From: an uncultured bacterium
GTDB taxonomy: Bacteria > Verrucomicrobiota > Verrucomicrobiia > CAIQCK01
Direction of reading: 5' to 3'
Assembly (NCBI GenBank): GCA_903870275.1
Contig: CAIQCK010000084.1
Span: 1-49,354 of the forward strand
Length of the DNA stretch: 49,354 nucleotides
The first letter of the stretch is position 1; each line of letters begins with the position of its first letter. The notes beneath the pieces are model-generated. The model searched no databases, was not told the origin of the DNA, and saw only the letters and a program-made list of their open reading frames with translations. Both the position numbers and the translations under genes were made by a program. Positions 8,109 through 16,076 of this stretch are shown in pieces.

Positions 8109-8121
8109 CTTGAAAGATGTC

Positions 8122-9993
8122 ATGAGATTGGATTCGTTGCGTGTATTTTTGGACCGCTGGCTGAAAGGAAAGCCTGTCGTGGGCAAAGCCTGGCAATGGA
8201 GCCAGCAACACCCGCGGTGGGCCGCCGCCGTCCTGGCGGCCTTGCTGGCCGTGGTGGTGATGGTGGTCGCAAGTTTTTCGCACGGCAGCTCCGTCCAGCG
8301 CGACTACTACAAAGTCAAGCGCGGCGATTTCCTGATCTCCGTCGTGGAAGGCGGCACGTTGCGGGCGCTCAACGAGTTTTCCATCCGTTCCGATGTCGAA
8401 ACGATGACCAAGATCATCGGCATCGTCCCGGAAGGGACTTACGTCCACAAAGGCGAACTGCTGGTGTCCCTCGACGCGAGCCAGATCAAGGACAGCCTTG
8501 ATTCGCAGGAAATCACGGTCGAAAACAGCCGCTTCGCGCTGGTGCAAGCCGAGCAAGCCCTCGTCATCCAGAAAAGCACTGTGGAAAGCAACATCAAGGA
8601 TTACGAGCTGAAGCTCGAGTTTGCCAGGTCCGATTTGGAGAAATACATCGAAGGCGACTGGCCACAGGCAAAGAACAACGCCGAAAGCGCCATCACCCTG
8701 GCGGCGGAAGATTTGGTGCGCGCCAAGGACAAGTTGGACTGGACCAAGAAGCTGAACGAGAAAAGCTACGCGACCAAGGCGGACCTGCAGGCCGACAGCA
8801 TGGCCGTGGAACAAAAGCAAGTCGCGCTGGCACAATACAAGGAAGCGCAGTTGTTGCTGCTCAAATACACCTACCCAAAACAACGGCGTCAGTATGAAGC
8901 TTACGTTGACTCGTGGCAGAAGGATGTTGAACGGCTCAAACAACGCTCCGCCTCCCAGGTCGCCCAGGCCGAGGCCGACCTGGTCTCGCGCCGCCGGACT
9001 CTCGCCCTGCAACAGGAACGGCTCGACGAGTTGAAAAAGCAAATGTCGCTGTGCAAAATCTACGCGCCGTCCGACGGCCTGGTGGTTTACAGCTCCAGCA
9101 CGGGCGGCTATTCGAGCATCCTGATCGAAGAAGGCGCCTCCATCCGGTATCGGCAGGAAATCATCAAGTTGCCGGACATCACCCAGATGGTGATCGAGAT
9201 TCGGGTGCACGAGTCGCACATCACCAAGATTAAACCGGGTCAGACTTCTTACGTCACGATTGATTCCATGCCCGACATGCGCCTCAAGGGCCACGTTCAC
9301 AAAGTGGCCGTGCTGCCGGATTCTTCCAGCCGTTACTACAACCCGACGCTCAAGGTCTATGTCACCGAAGTCTTGATTGACGATACGTTGCCGCCCGAAC
9401 TCAAACCCGGCGTCTCCGGCCGCGCTGAAGTTGTCATCACCAACCTCCTCAACGTGCTGGCCGTGCCCATCCAGGCGGTCGCCTCCATCAAAGGCGAGCA
9501 GGTTTGCTTTGCCGGCAAAGGCACCACGCCCAGGAAAGTGGCCGTCGAGGTCGGCCTCTACAATGACAAGTTCATTGAAATCAAATCCGGTCTGAAGGAA
9601 GGCGACGATTTGCTGCTGGCGCCCTTGCTTGAACCGGATGAGATCGATTTGTCCGGGTCGATTGTAGCTGCCAACGAATACGAAGCCGACCGCAAGGCCG
9701 GCGGCAAGAAACGCAAGCCTGCAACCAAGGGCACAGGCACCCAGGAGAAACCAGGCGCGACCAAACCGCCGACACCGTTGCAAACACTGCAACAACCGCT
9801 GAAAGAACTGCGCCGCGCCGCTCAGCCGATCGAGGCCGCGCACGCCACGGTCCAATTGCCCGCCCGCGAACTGCTGCCAGCCGGCGCGCCCGCCATGACG
9901 GCGACCAATTTGTCCGCCACGCCTCCAGGGTCAAGCGTCCCCGGCACAAAGGTTCCCGCCACGGACAACAAGAAGCCGGTCCAAACGCCATGA
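8122..9993 (+). CDS. HlyD/MacA-type periplasmic adaptor protein
   Basis: The adaptor bridges the inner-membrane ABC permease and the TolC-like channel. A short cytoplasmic N-terminus is followed by one membrane helix (about residues 31-53). Then come a first lipoyl/barrel half (VVEGGTLRALNEF...VRKGE-like HKGELLVSLD), a long alpha hairpin (about 125-300), the second lipoyl half and beta barrel (LCKIYAPSDGLVVY...VTIDSMPD), and a membrane-proximal domain. The C-terminal 100 residues are Lys/Pro/Thr/Ala-rich and probably disordered, which makes the protein unusually long (623 residues). ATG 8122 is preferred over TTG 8110. It overlaps the ATPase gene by 4 bases (ATGA). Confidence 0.85.
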   Translation: MRLDSLRVFLDRWLKGKPVVGKAWQWSQQHPRWAAAVLAALLAVVVMVVASFSHGSSVQRDYYKVKRGDFLISVVEGGTLRALNEFSIRSDVETMTKIIGIVPEGTYVHKGELLVSLDASQIKDSLDSQEITVENSRFALVQAEQALVIQKSTVESNIKDYELKLEFARSDLEKYIEGDWPQAKNNAESAITLAAEDLVRAKDKLDWTKKLNEKSYATKADLQADSMAVEQKQVALAQYKEAQLLLLKYTYPKQRRQYEAYVDSWQKDVERLKQRSASQVAQAEADLVSRRRTLALQQERLDELKKQMSLCKIYAPSDGLVVYSSSTGGYSSILIEEGASIRYRQEIIKLPDITQMVIEIRVHESHITKIKPGQTSYVTIDSMPDMRLKGHVHKVAVLPDSSSRYYNPTLKVYVTEVLIDDTLPPELKPGVSGRAEVVITNLLNVLAVPIQAVASIKGEQVCFAGKGTTPRKVAVEVGLYNDKFIEIKSGLKEGDDLLLAPLLEPDEIDLSGSIVAANEYEADRKAGGKKRKPATKGTGTQEKPGATKPPTPLQTLQQPLKELRRAAQPIEAAHATVQLPARELLPAGAPAMTATNLSATPPGSSVPGTKVPATDNKKPVQTP

Positions 9994-10742
9994 GCAGCAG
10001 TCCGATCATCCGGCTGGAACGGTTGGAGAAAACCTACGATCTCGGGGCCATCCAGGTTCACGCCTTGCGGGGCGTCAGCCTCGATATCGCAGCCGGCTCT
10101 TACGTGGCGATCATGGGGCCATCCGGCTCTGGCAAGTCCACGATGCTCAACCTCCTCGGCTGCCTCGACCGGCCCAGCGGCGGCGCTTACTACCTCGGCG
10201 GCGAGGATGTCGCGAAAATGGACGACGACCAGTTGTCGGCCGTGCGCGGCAAGCGGCTGGGTTTCATTTTCCAATCCTACAACCTCATTGACCAGCTCAG
10301 CGTCATCGAGAACATTCACGTCCCGCTTTTCTATCAAGGCCGCGATATTCGCGATTGCCAGGATCATTGCGTGAAACTGGCCGAACTGGTCGGCCTCGGC
10401 AACCGCCTGCACCACCGGCCCAAGGAACTTTCCGGTGGCCAGCAACAACGCGTCGCCATCGCGCGCTCGCTCGTCAACGACCCGTTGATGATTCTCGCTG
10501 ATGAGCCTACCGGCAACCTCGATTCCGCCACCGGCACCGAAATTTTGAACCTGCTCGATTCTCTCAACGCGGAAGGCAAGACCATTGTGCTCGTCACCCA
10601 CGGCGAAGAAGTCGCCGAGCGCGCACACCGCGTGCTCCACATGAAAGACGGCGTCATTGACCACGAAATCCAGCAGCGGGTTCTTAGGCACGTGGTGGCC
10701 GAGCTGGAAAACAACGACACAAAGGTGGTGCCAAGACCGTGA
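9990..10742 (+). CDS. ABC transporter ATPase, MacB/LolD type
   Basis: The 250-residue nucleotide-binding subunit powers the export system with its neighbours. It has Walker A GPSGSGKS (residues 43-50), a Q-loop (FQSYNLID), the ABC signature LSGGQQQR, Walker B LMILADEP and an H-loop (VTHGEE). The sequence around the Q-loop and signature places it in the MacB/LolD/FtsE branch. In E. coli MacB the ATPase and permease are fused; here they are separate genes coupled by a GTGA overlap at 10739-10742. Confidence 0.92.
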   Translation: MSSSPIIRLERLEKTYDLGAIQVHALRGVSLDIAAGSYVAIMGPSGSGKSTMLNLLGCLDRPSGGAYYLGGEDVAKMDDDQLSAVRGKRLGFIFQSYNLIDQLSVIENIHVPLFYQGRDIRDCQDHCVKLAELVGLGNRLHHRPKELSGGQQQRVAIARSLVNDPLMILADEPTGNLDSATGTEILNLLDSLNAEGKTIVLVTHGEEVAERAHRVLHMKDGVIDHEIQQRVLRHVVAELENNDTKVVPRP

Positions 10743-12031
10743 TCAACGCGCCCGCCATCCTTCGCACGTTCGACTTGGGCGTCAAGAGCCTGATGCTTCA
10801 CAAGCTTCGCTCGGCGTTGACCATGCTCGGCATCATCTTCGGCGTCTGCTCTGTCATCGCCATGCTGGCCATCGGCGAAGGCGCTTCCTACGAAGCCCAG
10901 CAGGCCATCAAAAAGCTCGGCAGCAATAATATCATCATTCGCAGCGTCAAACCCTCCGAAGAAAACGTCGTGGCCAGCACCGGCCGCAGCCGCGTCAGCG
11001 AGTATGGGCTGACCTACTCCGACGCCGCGCGGCTCCAGATGACCCTCGCCAGCGTGCAACACGTGCTGCCCATGCGCATCATCCGTGACAGCGTGCGCTT
11101 CAACCGCTTCAACGTCGCCAGTCAGATCATCGGCACCTTTCCAAGCTATGCGCACGTCACCGGCCTTGAAGTGTTGCGCGGCCGGTTCATCACCCAGAAC
11201 GACGAAGTCCACACCGAGAACGTCTGCGCCATGACGGTCAACCTCGCCAGCCAGTTGTTCCCCTATCAGGACCCGCTCGATGAGGAAGTGCGCGTCGGCG
11301 TGGACTATTATCGTGTCGTTGGCTTGGTGAGGGAAAAGTCCTCCATGGACAAACGCCCCGGTGCCAGTGGCGCATCCGATGGCAAGGCACTCGACAACAA
11401 CCTCTACATCCCGCTCTCGTGCGCGCGCAGCCGCTTCGGCGAGATTCTTTTCCGACGTTCGGCCGGCAGCTTTGAAGCTGAGCGTGTCCAACTTCACCAG
11501 ATCACCCTGCAGATGGCCGACACCGACGCCATCGAGCCGGCCGTGCCGGACATCGAAGCGATGCTGAAACATTTCCACGCGAAGAAAGACTACGAAATCA
11601 TCGTGCCGTTGCAATTGCTTCGGCAGGCCGAACAGACCAAGCGCATTTTTAACATCGTGCTCGGCTCCATCGCTGCCATCTCGCTGTTGGTCGGCGGCAT
11701 CGGCATCATGAACATCATGCTCGCCACCGTCACCGAGCGCACCCGCGAGATCGGCGTCCGCCGCGCGCTCGGCGCCCGCAAGAAGGACATCATCACCCAG
11801 TTCCTGGTTGAAACCGTTGTGCTCTCGCTCGGCGGCGGCATCATCGGCGTGGCCGTGGGCGTCATCGTGCCGTTGATCGTGTCGCACTTTGCCGACATGA
11901 AAACCATCATCACCTTCTGGTCGTTGGCGCTGGCTTTCGGCATTTCCGGTCTCACCGGCATCGTCTTCGGCCTCTACCCCGCCAGTCGCGCCGCCAACCT
12001 CAGTCCCATCGAAGCATTGCGACACGAGTAG
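10739..12031 (+). CDS. MacB-like ABC transporter permease (FtsX superfamily)
   Basis: The 430-residue permease has the MacB topology: one N-terminal helix (about residues 18-42, after LRSALTMLGIIFGV), a large periplasmic MacB-PCD domain, and three C-terminal helices in the FtsX domain. The cytoplasmic signature TERTREIGVRRALGARKKDI is present before the second helix. It starts at GTG 10739, coupled to the ATPase gene. The three preceding genes supply ATPase, adaptor and outer-membrane channel, so this looks like a complete tripartite exporter. Confidence 0.9.
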   Translation: MINAPAILRTFDLGVKSLMLHKLRSALTMLGIIFGVCSVIAMLAIGEGASYEAQQAIKKLGSNNIIIRSVKPSEENVVASTGRSRVSEYGLTYSDAARLQMTLASVQHVLPMRIIRDSVRFNRFNVASQIIGTFPSYAHVTGLEVLRGRFITQNDEVHTENVCAMTVNLASQLFPYQDPLDEEVRVGVDYYRVVGLVREKSSMDKRPGASGASDGKALDNNLYIPLSCARSRFGEILFRRSAGSFEAERVQLHQITLQMADTDAIEPAVPDIEAMLKHFHAKKDYEIIVPLQLLRQAEQTKRIFNIVLGSIAAISLLVGGIGIMNIMLATVTERTREIGVRRALGARKKDIITQFLVETVVLSLGGGIIGVAVGVIVPLIVSHFADMKTIITFWSLALAFGISGLTGIVFGLYPASRAANLSPIEALRHE

Positions 12032-12099
12032 GGCTTTTGGAATCGCTTGTTTTGAACAAAAACCTGGCGTAGGATTTGCGCCCCGAAACAATAATCAAT

Positions 12100-13056
12100 A
12101 TGAAAACTGCGTCTCTCTCCGCCGTGTCGCACAGCGTGACGTCCAATCGCCGCCAATTCTTTACCCAACTCGCCGCATGGTCCGCCGGCCTTCTCGCCGC
12201 GCCGCCGATCTTCCAACTCCTCCCGCAATCGCTCAACGCCGCCACGGCCGAACCGCTCCTGTCCGTCGGCAAAGGCACCGATTACGAGGCGCTTCTCGTC
12301 AAGGTGTTCGAACCGCTCGGCGGCATCGCCCCGTTCGTCAAGAAGGGCGCGCGCGTCGTCATCAAGCCCAACATGTCCTGGGACCGCAAACCCGAACAGG
12401 CCGCCAACACCCATCCGTTGCTCGTCAAGGCGATGGCCAAACTCTGTCTCAGCGCCGGCGCGTCCAAGGTCATGATCTTCGATCGCACCTGCCAGGACAT
12501 GCGCCTTTGCTACGCCAGTTGCGGCACGCCAGCCGCCATTGAGTCGTTGAACGATCCCCGCGTCACCTGTTCCTTTGTGGATGACCGCAAGTTTGTGCCG
12601 GTCAAGATTCAGAAGGGCAAAGGCATCACCGAATGGGAGTTCTACAAGGACGCGATCGGCGCCGATTGCTACATCAACATGCCCATCGCCAAAGACCACA
12701 AGCTTGCCCGCCTCACGCTGGGCTTGAAGAACGTCATGGGCGTCATCGGCGGCAAGCGCGGCCAGCTTCATCAAAGCCTCACGCAGAAGATCGTGGACCT
12801 CAACACTGTCCTGCGGCCGACGCTGACCATCATGGACGCCACGCGCATCCTGCTCCGCAACGGCCCCAGCGGCGGCAAGCTCGACGATGTGAAGGAACTC
12901 CACACCCTCTTCGCCTCCACCGACACCGTCGCCGCTGACGCCTACGCCACCACCCTCTTCGGCATGAAGCCCGATGAGCTGGAGACCACGAAAGCCGCGT
13001 TCGAGATGGGCCTCGGCCAGATGGACCTCAACAAGGTCAAGATCGTCAAGGTATAG
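12100..13056 (+). CDS. DUF362-domain protein with Tat signal
   Basis: The 318-residue product begins with a twin-arginine signal (NRRQFFTQLAAWSAGLLAAP, about residues 16-35), so it is probably folded or cofactor-loaded before export. The remainder matches DUF362: VVIKPNMSWDRKPEQAANTH, the LCLSAGASKVMIFD block and the INMPIAKDHKLARLTLGLKNVMG block. The biochemical role of DUF362 is not established; it is often fused to or next to ferredoxin domains. The next gene, 20 bases on, is a multi-[4Fe-4S] membrane protein, so a shared redox role is inferred. ATG 12100 is preferred to upstream in-frame starts. Confidence 0.82.
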   Translation: MKTASLSAVSHSVTSNRRQFFTQLAAWSAGLLAAPPIFQLLPQSLNAATAEPLLSVGKGTDYEALLVKVFEPLGGIAPFVKKGARVVIKPNMSWDRKPEQAANTHPLLVKAMAKLCLSAGASKVMIFDRTCQDMRLCYASCGTPAAIESLNDPRVTCSFVDDRKFVPVKIQKGKGITEWEFYKDAIGADCYINMPIAKDHKLARLTLGLKNVMGVIGGKRGQLHQSLTQKIVDLNTVLRPTLTIMDATRILLRNGPSGGKLDDVKELHTLFASTDTVAADAYATTLFGMKPDELETTKAAFEMGLGQMDLNKVKIVKV

Positions 13057-13076
13057 CGCGTGCCGGGACGTTGCCG

Positions 13077-14741
13077 GTGTTGTTCGGAAAACGCGTGAAC
13101 TTTCGTTCGATCCAGATTCCGTGGAAGTGGTGGCGTCGTGCCGCGCAGCTTCTCTGCCTTTTCATCTTCCTCTGGCTCTTCCGCAAGACCGAGAGCGATG
13201 GCAGCCGCACCCTCGCCTTTGCCGCCAATATCCTCTTCCGCCTCGATCCGCTCGTAGCCGCGTCCGCCGTTCTCGCCGGCGTGAAGTTCATCGCCGCGCT
13301 CTGGCCCGCGCTCGTCACCGTCGCGCTCACGCTCGTGCTCGGCCGCTTCTTCTGCGGCTGGATCTGCCCGCTCGGCACGCTGCTCGACGGCGTCAATCAC
13401 GCGGTTCCTGGAAAAACCGCGCCGCCCAACCATCGCTGGCGCGTCGTGAAATTCTTCCTGCTCGGCGTGGTGCTGGTCAGCGCCGTCTTCGGCTGCCAGA
13501 TCGTCGGTTACCTCGATCCGTTCTCCATCCTCGTGCGCGGCATGGCCGTGGCGGTGGACCCCTGGCTGAACCGCGCCGTCACCGCGCCGTTTACCTGGCT
13601 CTACCAGCACGCGCCCGAATCCGTCACCGACGTCAGCGAATCGATCTACGCCTTTCTGAAAAGCCACGCGCTCCCGTTCCAGCAAAACTCGTTCGTCTTC
13701 TCGGTCGTCTCGTTCGCGATCCTCGTCGCCGTCTTCGCGCTGGAGTTCGTCGAGCGACGGTTCTGGTGCCGCAACCTCTGCCCCGCCGGCGCGCTGATCG
13801 GCATCTTCGCGCGCTTCTCGCTGCTGAGGCGCTTCCCGGCGCGCGCCTGCGGCCGTTGCAAAGCCGAGAGTGACTACAATACCCGCTGCCGGATGGGCGC
13901 GTTCGACGAACGAGGCCGCTTGCAACCGGAATCCTGCAACGTCTGCCTCGACTGCCTCGACGACTGCCCGATAGACCTGCCGAAGTTCACCTTCGATAAA
14001 CCCAAAACCGCGCCCGCGCCGTTCAGGCCGTCACGCCGCCTGTTCCTTGGCTCCGTCGTCACAGGTATGGTGATGCCTATAGTTTCCCATACGTTGCCCG
14101 CCGCCCATCGCCTGCCGCCAGACCTCATCCGCCCGCCCGGCGCGCTGCCGGAGCCGGACTTCCTCGACCTTTGCGTCCGCTGCGCCGAATGCATGAAAGT
14201 CTGCACCACCAACGCCCTCCAGCCGGTCCTGTTCGAGGCGGGTCTGGACGGCGCGTTCTCGCCTCGGTTCATGGGGCGTATCGGCTACTGCGAATACAAC
14301 TGCACCCTCTGCTCCCAGGTCTGCCCCACCGGCGCGATCAAGCTGCTGCCCCTCGCCGAGAAACAAAAATTCATCATGGCCAAGGCCGTGTTCGACAAAA
14401 AATTCTGCCTGCCGTTCGCCAAAGCCGAGTCCTGCATCACCTGCGAGGAACATTGCCCGCTGCCCGAGAAGGCCATCCGCTTCAAGGACGCCGAAGTCAC
14501 CCATCCCGTCACCAAGCGTCGCGTCGCCGTCAAACAGCCTTACATCGTCTGGAGTCTCTGCATCGGTTGTGGCATCTGCGAAACCAAATGCCCCATCGAA
14601 GGCCCGTCCGCAGTCCACATGATCCGCGAGGCCGCCATCCCGCCCGCCGTCCGCAACGACCGCGAGATCATGGACATGGCCAGCCAACCCGCCCCGCCTT
14701 CACGCGAGCCGAAATCGCGCGCGAACTCTGACGGATATTGA
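13077..14741 (+). CDS. Membrane polyferredoxin, NapH-like and NapG-like fusion
   Basis: About 554 residues. The N-terminal half has about five membrane helices and the NapH-type motif FCGWICPLGTL, then RFWCRNLCPAGAL and two Cys clusters (CGRCKAES...CNVCLDCLDDCP). A Tat-like RRLFLGSVVTGMV follows near residue 320. The C-terminal half has four more ferredoxin-like clusters: CVRCAECMKVC, CEYNCTLCSQVC, CITCEEHC and CIGCGICETKC. It looks like a quinol-oxidising NapH-like part joined to a NapG-like part, probably passing electrons across or along the inner membrane. The start is uncertain: TTG 13071, GTG 13077 (GGGA 8 bases upstream) and GTG 13095 are all possible. Confidence 0.82.
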   Translation: MLFGKRVNFRSIQIPWKWWRRAAQLLCLFIFLWLFRKTESDGSRTLAFAANILFRLDPLVAASAVLAGVKFIAALWPALVTVALTLVLGRFFCGWICPLGTLLDGVNHAVPGKTAPPNHRWRVVKFFLLGVVLVSAVFGCQIVGYLDPFSILVRGMAVAVDPWLNRAVTAPFTWLYQHAPESVTDVSESIYAFLKSHALPFQQNSFVFSVVSFAILVAVFALEFVERRFWCRNLCPAGALIGIFARFSLLRRFPARACGRCKAESDYNTRCRMGAFDERGRLQPESCNVCLDCLDDCPIDLPKFTFDKPKTAPAPFRPSRRLFLGSVVTGMVMPIVSHTLPAAHRLPPDLIRPPGALPEPDFLDLCVRCAECMKVCTTNALQPVLFEAGLDGAFSPRFMGRIGYCEYNCTLCSQVCPTGAIKLLPLAEKQKFIMAKAVFDKKFCLPFAKAESCITCEEHCPLPEKAIRFKDAEVTHPVTKRRVAVKQPYIVWSLCIGCGICETKCPIEGPSAVHMIREAAIPPAVRNDREIMDMASQPAPPSREPKSRANSDGY

Positions 14742-14772
14742 AAGCCGTTAAAGAATCCTGTGCAGAATCATT

Positions 14773-14836
14773 GTAGCGGCGGTCTCTGACCGCCGGTCAT
14801 GAGCAATGCTCTCGGCGGTCAGAGACCGCCGCTACA
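14773..14836. repeat. Paired REP-like palindrome (inverted doublet)
   Basis: Each half is a hairpin with a GTAG head: GTAG (14773-14776), stem CGGCGGTC, loop TCT, stem GACCGCCG. The second half (14813-14836) is its exact inverted copy, ending in CTAC. The 24-base arms are perfectly complementary around a 17-base spacer. This is the arrangement of REP doublets (REPINs). The same unit, with minor changes, is found inside rimO at 26948-27018. It lies 32 bases after the polyferredoxin gene and may also end its transcript. Confidence 0.8.
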
Positions 14837-14852
14837 GTTCCGGCTTCGTGGC

Positions 14853-15221
14853 GCATATGTTATAGGACCGATCCCTTTTCTCTTTTCTTAGCATCGGCCC
14901 CTTTTTGGTTCTGGAAAAAGACCACAAGAAGCCGCATGGCGCGTGCGGTGGATTCGCTCATAAATCAATTTTCCTGATGCCCGTTACGTTGCGCCGATCC
15001 AAGCGTGAACCACACCATGGACAGAAAGCAATGGTCACATACGAATCGCCGCCGTCGTGAATAATAATGCCATATTCGCGATGCCGCGAAGAGTAATGCA
15101 TTAAACTGTCAGAGCAATCAAATCGGTCAGGGTGCTTGTCGCATGTTGAAGTTACCGCGTCGGTCATCCTAGTACAGCAATGAGTCTTCATAAAAAAAGG
15201 GGTCAGTCCTATAATCTCTGC
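14853..15221. mobile_element. Possible non-autonomous mobile cassette carrying a DUF6980 gene
   Basis: Imperfect inverted repeats of 27 bases, 14853-14879 and 15195-15221, agree at 22 positions and share the core TTATAGGAC and CCCTTTT. They enclose only the small minus-strand gene 14958-15191 and short flanks. Similar edges with an AAAAGGGGTCAG core are often seen beside Y1-type transposase genes, but no transposase is present here. I infer a cassette moved in trans; the IR pair itself is seen directly, the mobility is not. Confidence 0.45.
14958..15191 (-). CDS. Small Cys-rich protein, DUF6980-like
   Basis: The 77-residue product has CC near the N-terminus, a CDKHPDRFDC block, the EYGIIIHDGG segment and a zinc-ribbon-like CPWCGSRL near the C-terminus. 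This is the pattern I associate with DUF6980, a family of small proteins of unknown function. The four or more Cys suggest a bound metal. It has no obvious Shine-Dalgarno site and lies between inverted repeats, in opposite orientation to the preceding gene. Assignment is from memory of the family pattern. Confidence 0.65.
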   Translation of the reverse strand: MKTHCCTRMTDAVTSTCDKHPDRFDCSDSLMHYSSRHREYGIIIHDGGDSYVTIAFCPWCGSRLDRRNVTGIRKIDL

Positions 15222-15404
15222 ATTTCGTCGCGCAAACTTTGGCGTCCCGCATATCCGCTCCTTGAACCGCGAACGATCATATGCTTTTGAACGGTGATTA
15301 CCAGATCAGACGGGGGCATGCGCAGGCCGAAGCCCACCCTCCTGTCTTCCGCACCATTCGTGCATTCCGTGGCTGGGTTCGTTTTTTTCCCTCCATGTCC
15401 CTCC
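15222..15404. other. Intergenic stretch without a recognised gene
   Basis: No convincing coding frame is seen. It contains TTCGTGCATTCCGTGG at 15357-15372, which recurs exactly at 38195-38210 downstream of the small membrane protein gene, and a pyrimidine-rich run (GTTTTTTTCCCTCC) just before repeat copy A. Confidence 0.5.
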
Positions 15405-16063
15405 GTGTCACCCGCGGATCATGTCCGGCCTTCGTCGCCCCCCCCCCCCGTGGCGCGACCCATCCGCCAAGCTGGCCCCGCGACAATAATAGCAATTTTC
15501 TCTTGACATAATAGAGATTGTCTAATATCTTCCACCCCGCGATGAAGACCGTCGTCGTGCAAACCAAGGCCGTCCCGCCGGAAGCCCCAGAGGGCTACCG
15601 GAAACAATCCACGGATTGCATGAAAAGGCCCAAGGCGGCGTCCAGCCGCCAGACGCTGCTGGAACGGATCGTGGCCGGTCTGGCGGGCGTGCCGCATCCG
15701 GGCCGCCGAATGTGCCGAAACCGCCCCCAACGCGGACGGCGGCTGCCGGCGGCAGGGCGCTCATCCTCACCCTCAATCATAGGGGTTCGGTTTTCAAAAC
15801 GAACCCATATGATGACCCCGGTCAAAACTGAAAAACGTCGTTTTCCCGTGGAAACCGTGTGTTTCGATCTCCAGGGGTGGGCAAATCAAAAAGGTTTTTT
15901 ACGAAACGAACCCAAATGATTCAGCCCCGCTCATCGGTGTTTCATTGGTTACTACCATGTCGAAGGATCGCGCATTCCTGACAATATTTTCAACCCGCCA
16001 CCGCCCTGTCCACGCCCCGCTTGTGGTTGCGCCTCCGCCGCGCCGGGTTCATCCGCGGCCACA
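15405..16063 (+). repeat. Long intergenic repeat, copy A
   Basis: This stretch is repeated in inverted orientation at 36673-37440. The copies share, in order: CGGATCATGTCCGGCCTTCG; a 33-base promoter-like block (32 of 33 identical); a GC-rich middle; the TTTTCAAAACGAACCC/ATATGATG block (15791-15814); a 27-base block beginning AAACGAACCCAAATGATTC (15904-15930); and a terminal module of about 108 bases (15956-16063). By eye the copies agree at about three quarters of positions. A frame of 125 codons from ATG 15542 is open, but changes between copies do not favour third codon positions and a 1-base indel shifts the frame at the end, so a non-coding element is more likely. No transposase is encoded. 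Confidence 0.8.
15485..15528 (+). promoter_or_regulatory. Conserved promoter-like block in repeat copy A
   Basis: A perfect -35-like TTGACA (15503-15508) lies in a 33-base AT-rich block (15485-15517) that is nearly invariant between the two repeat copies. A possible -10 TAATAT lies at 15523-15528. The spacing of 14 bases is short for a housekeeping promoter. The block is the only AT-rich part of the element, and its preservation suggests that transcription into the element matters, or that it is a protein-binding site. Confidence 0.4.
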
Positions 16064-16076
16064 TTCCCCCTCCCCG

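Noticed and set aside
7948..9855. Minus-strand open frame of 635 codons opposite the adaptor gene
   Set aside because: It is fully antisense to a clearly recognised HlyD-like gene, has no family motifs, and its Asp/Val/Gly-rich composition is the usual shadow of GC-rich coding DNA.
10364..12091. Minus-strand open frame of 575 codons opposite the permease
   Set aside because: Antisense shadow of the MacB-like ATPase and permease genes; low-complexity Asp/Gly/Ala composition.
15405..16063. Long repeat as a complete insertion sequence
   Set aside because: No transposase-like motif, no clear terminal inverted repeats and no target-site duplication could be seen; left as a repeat of unknown kind.
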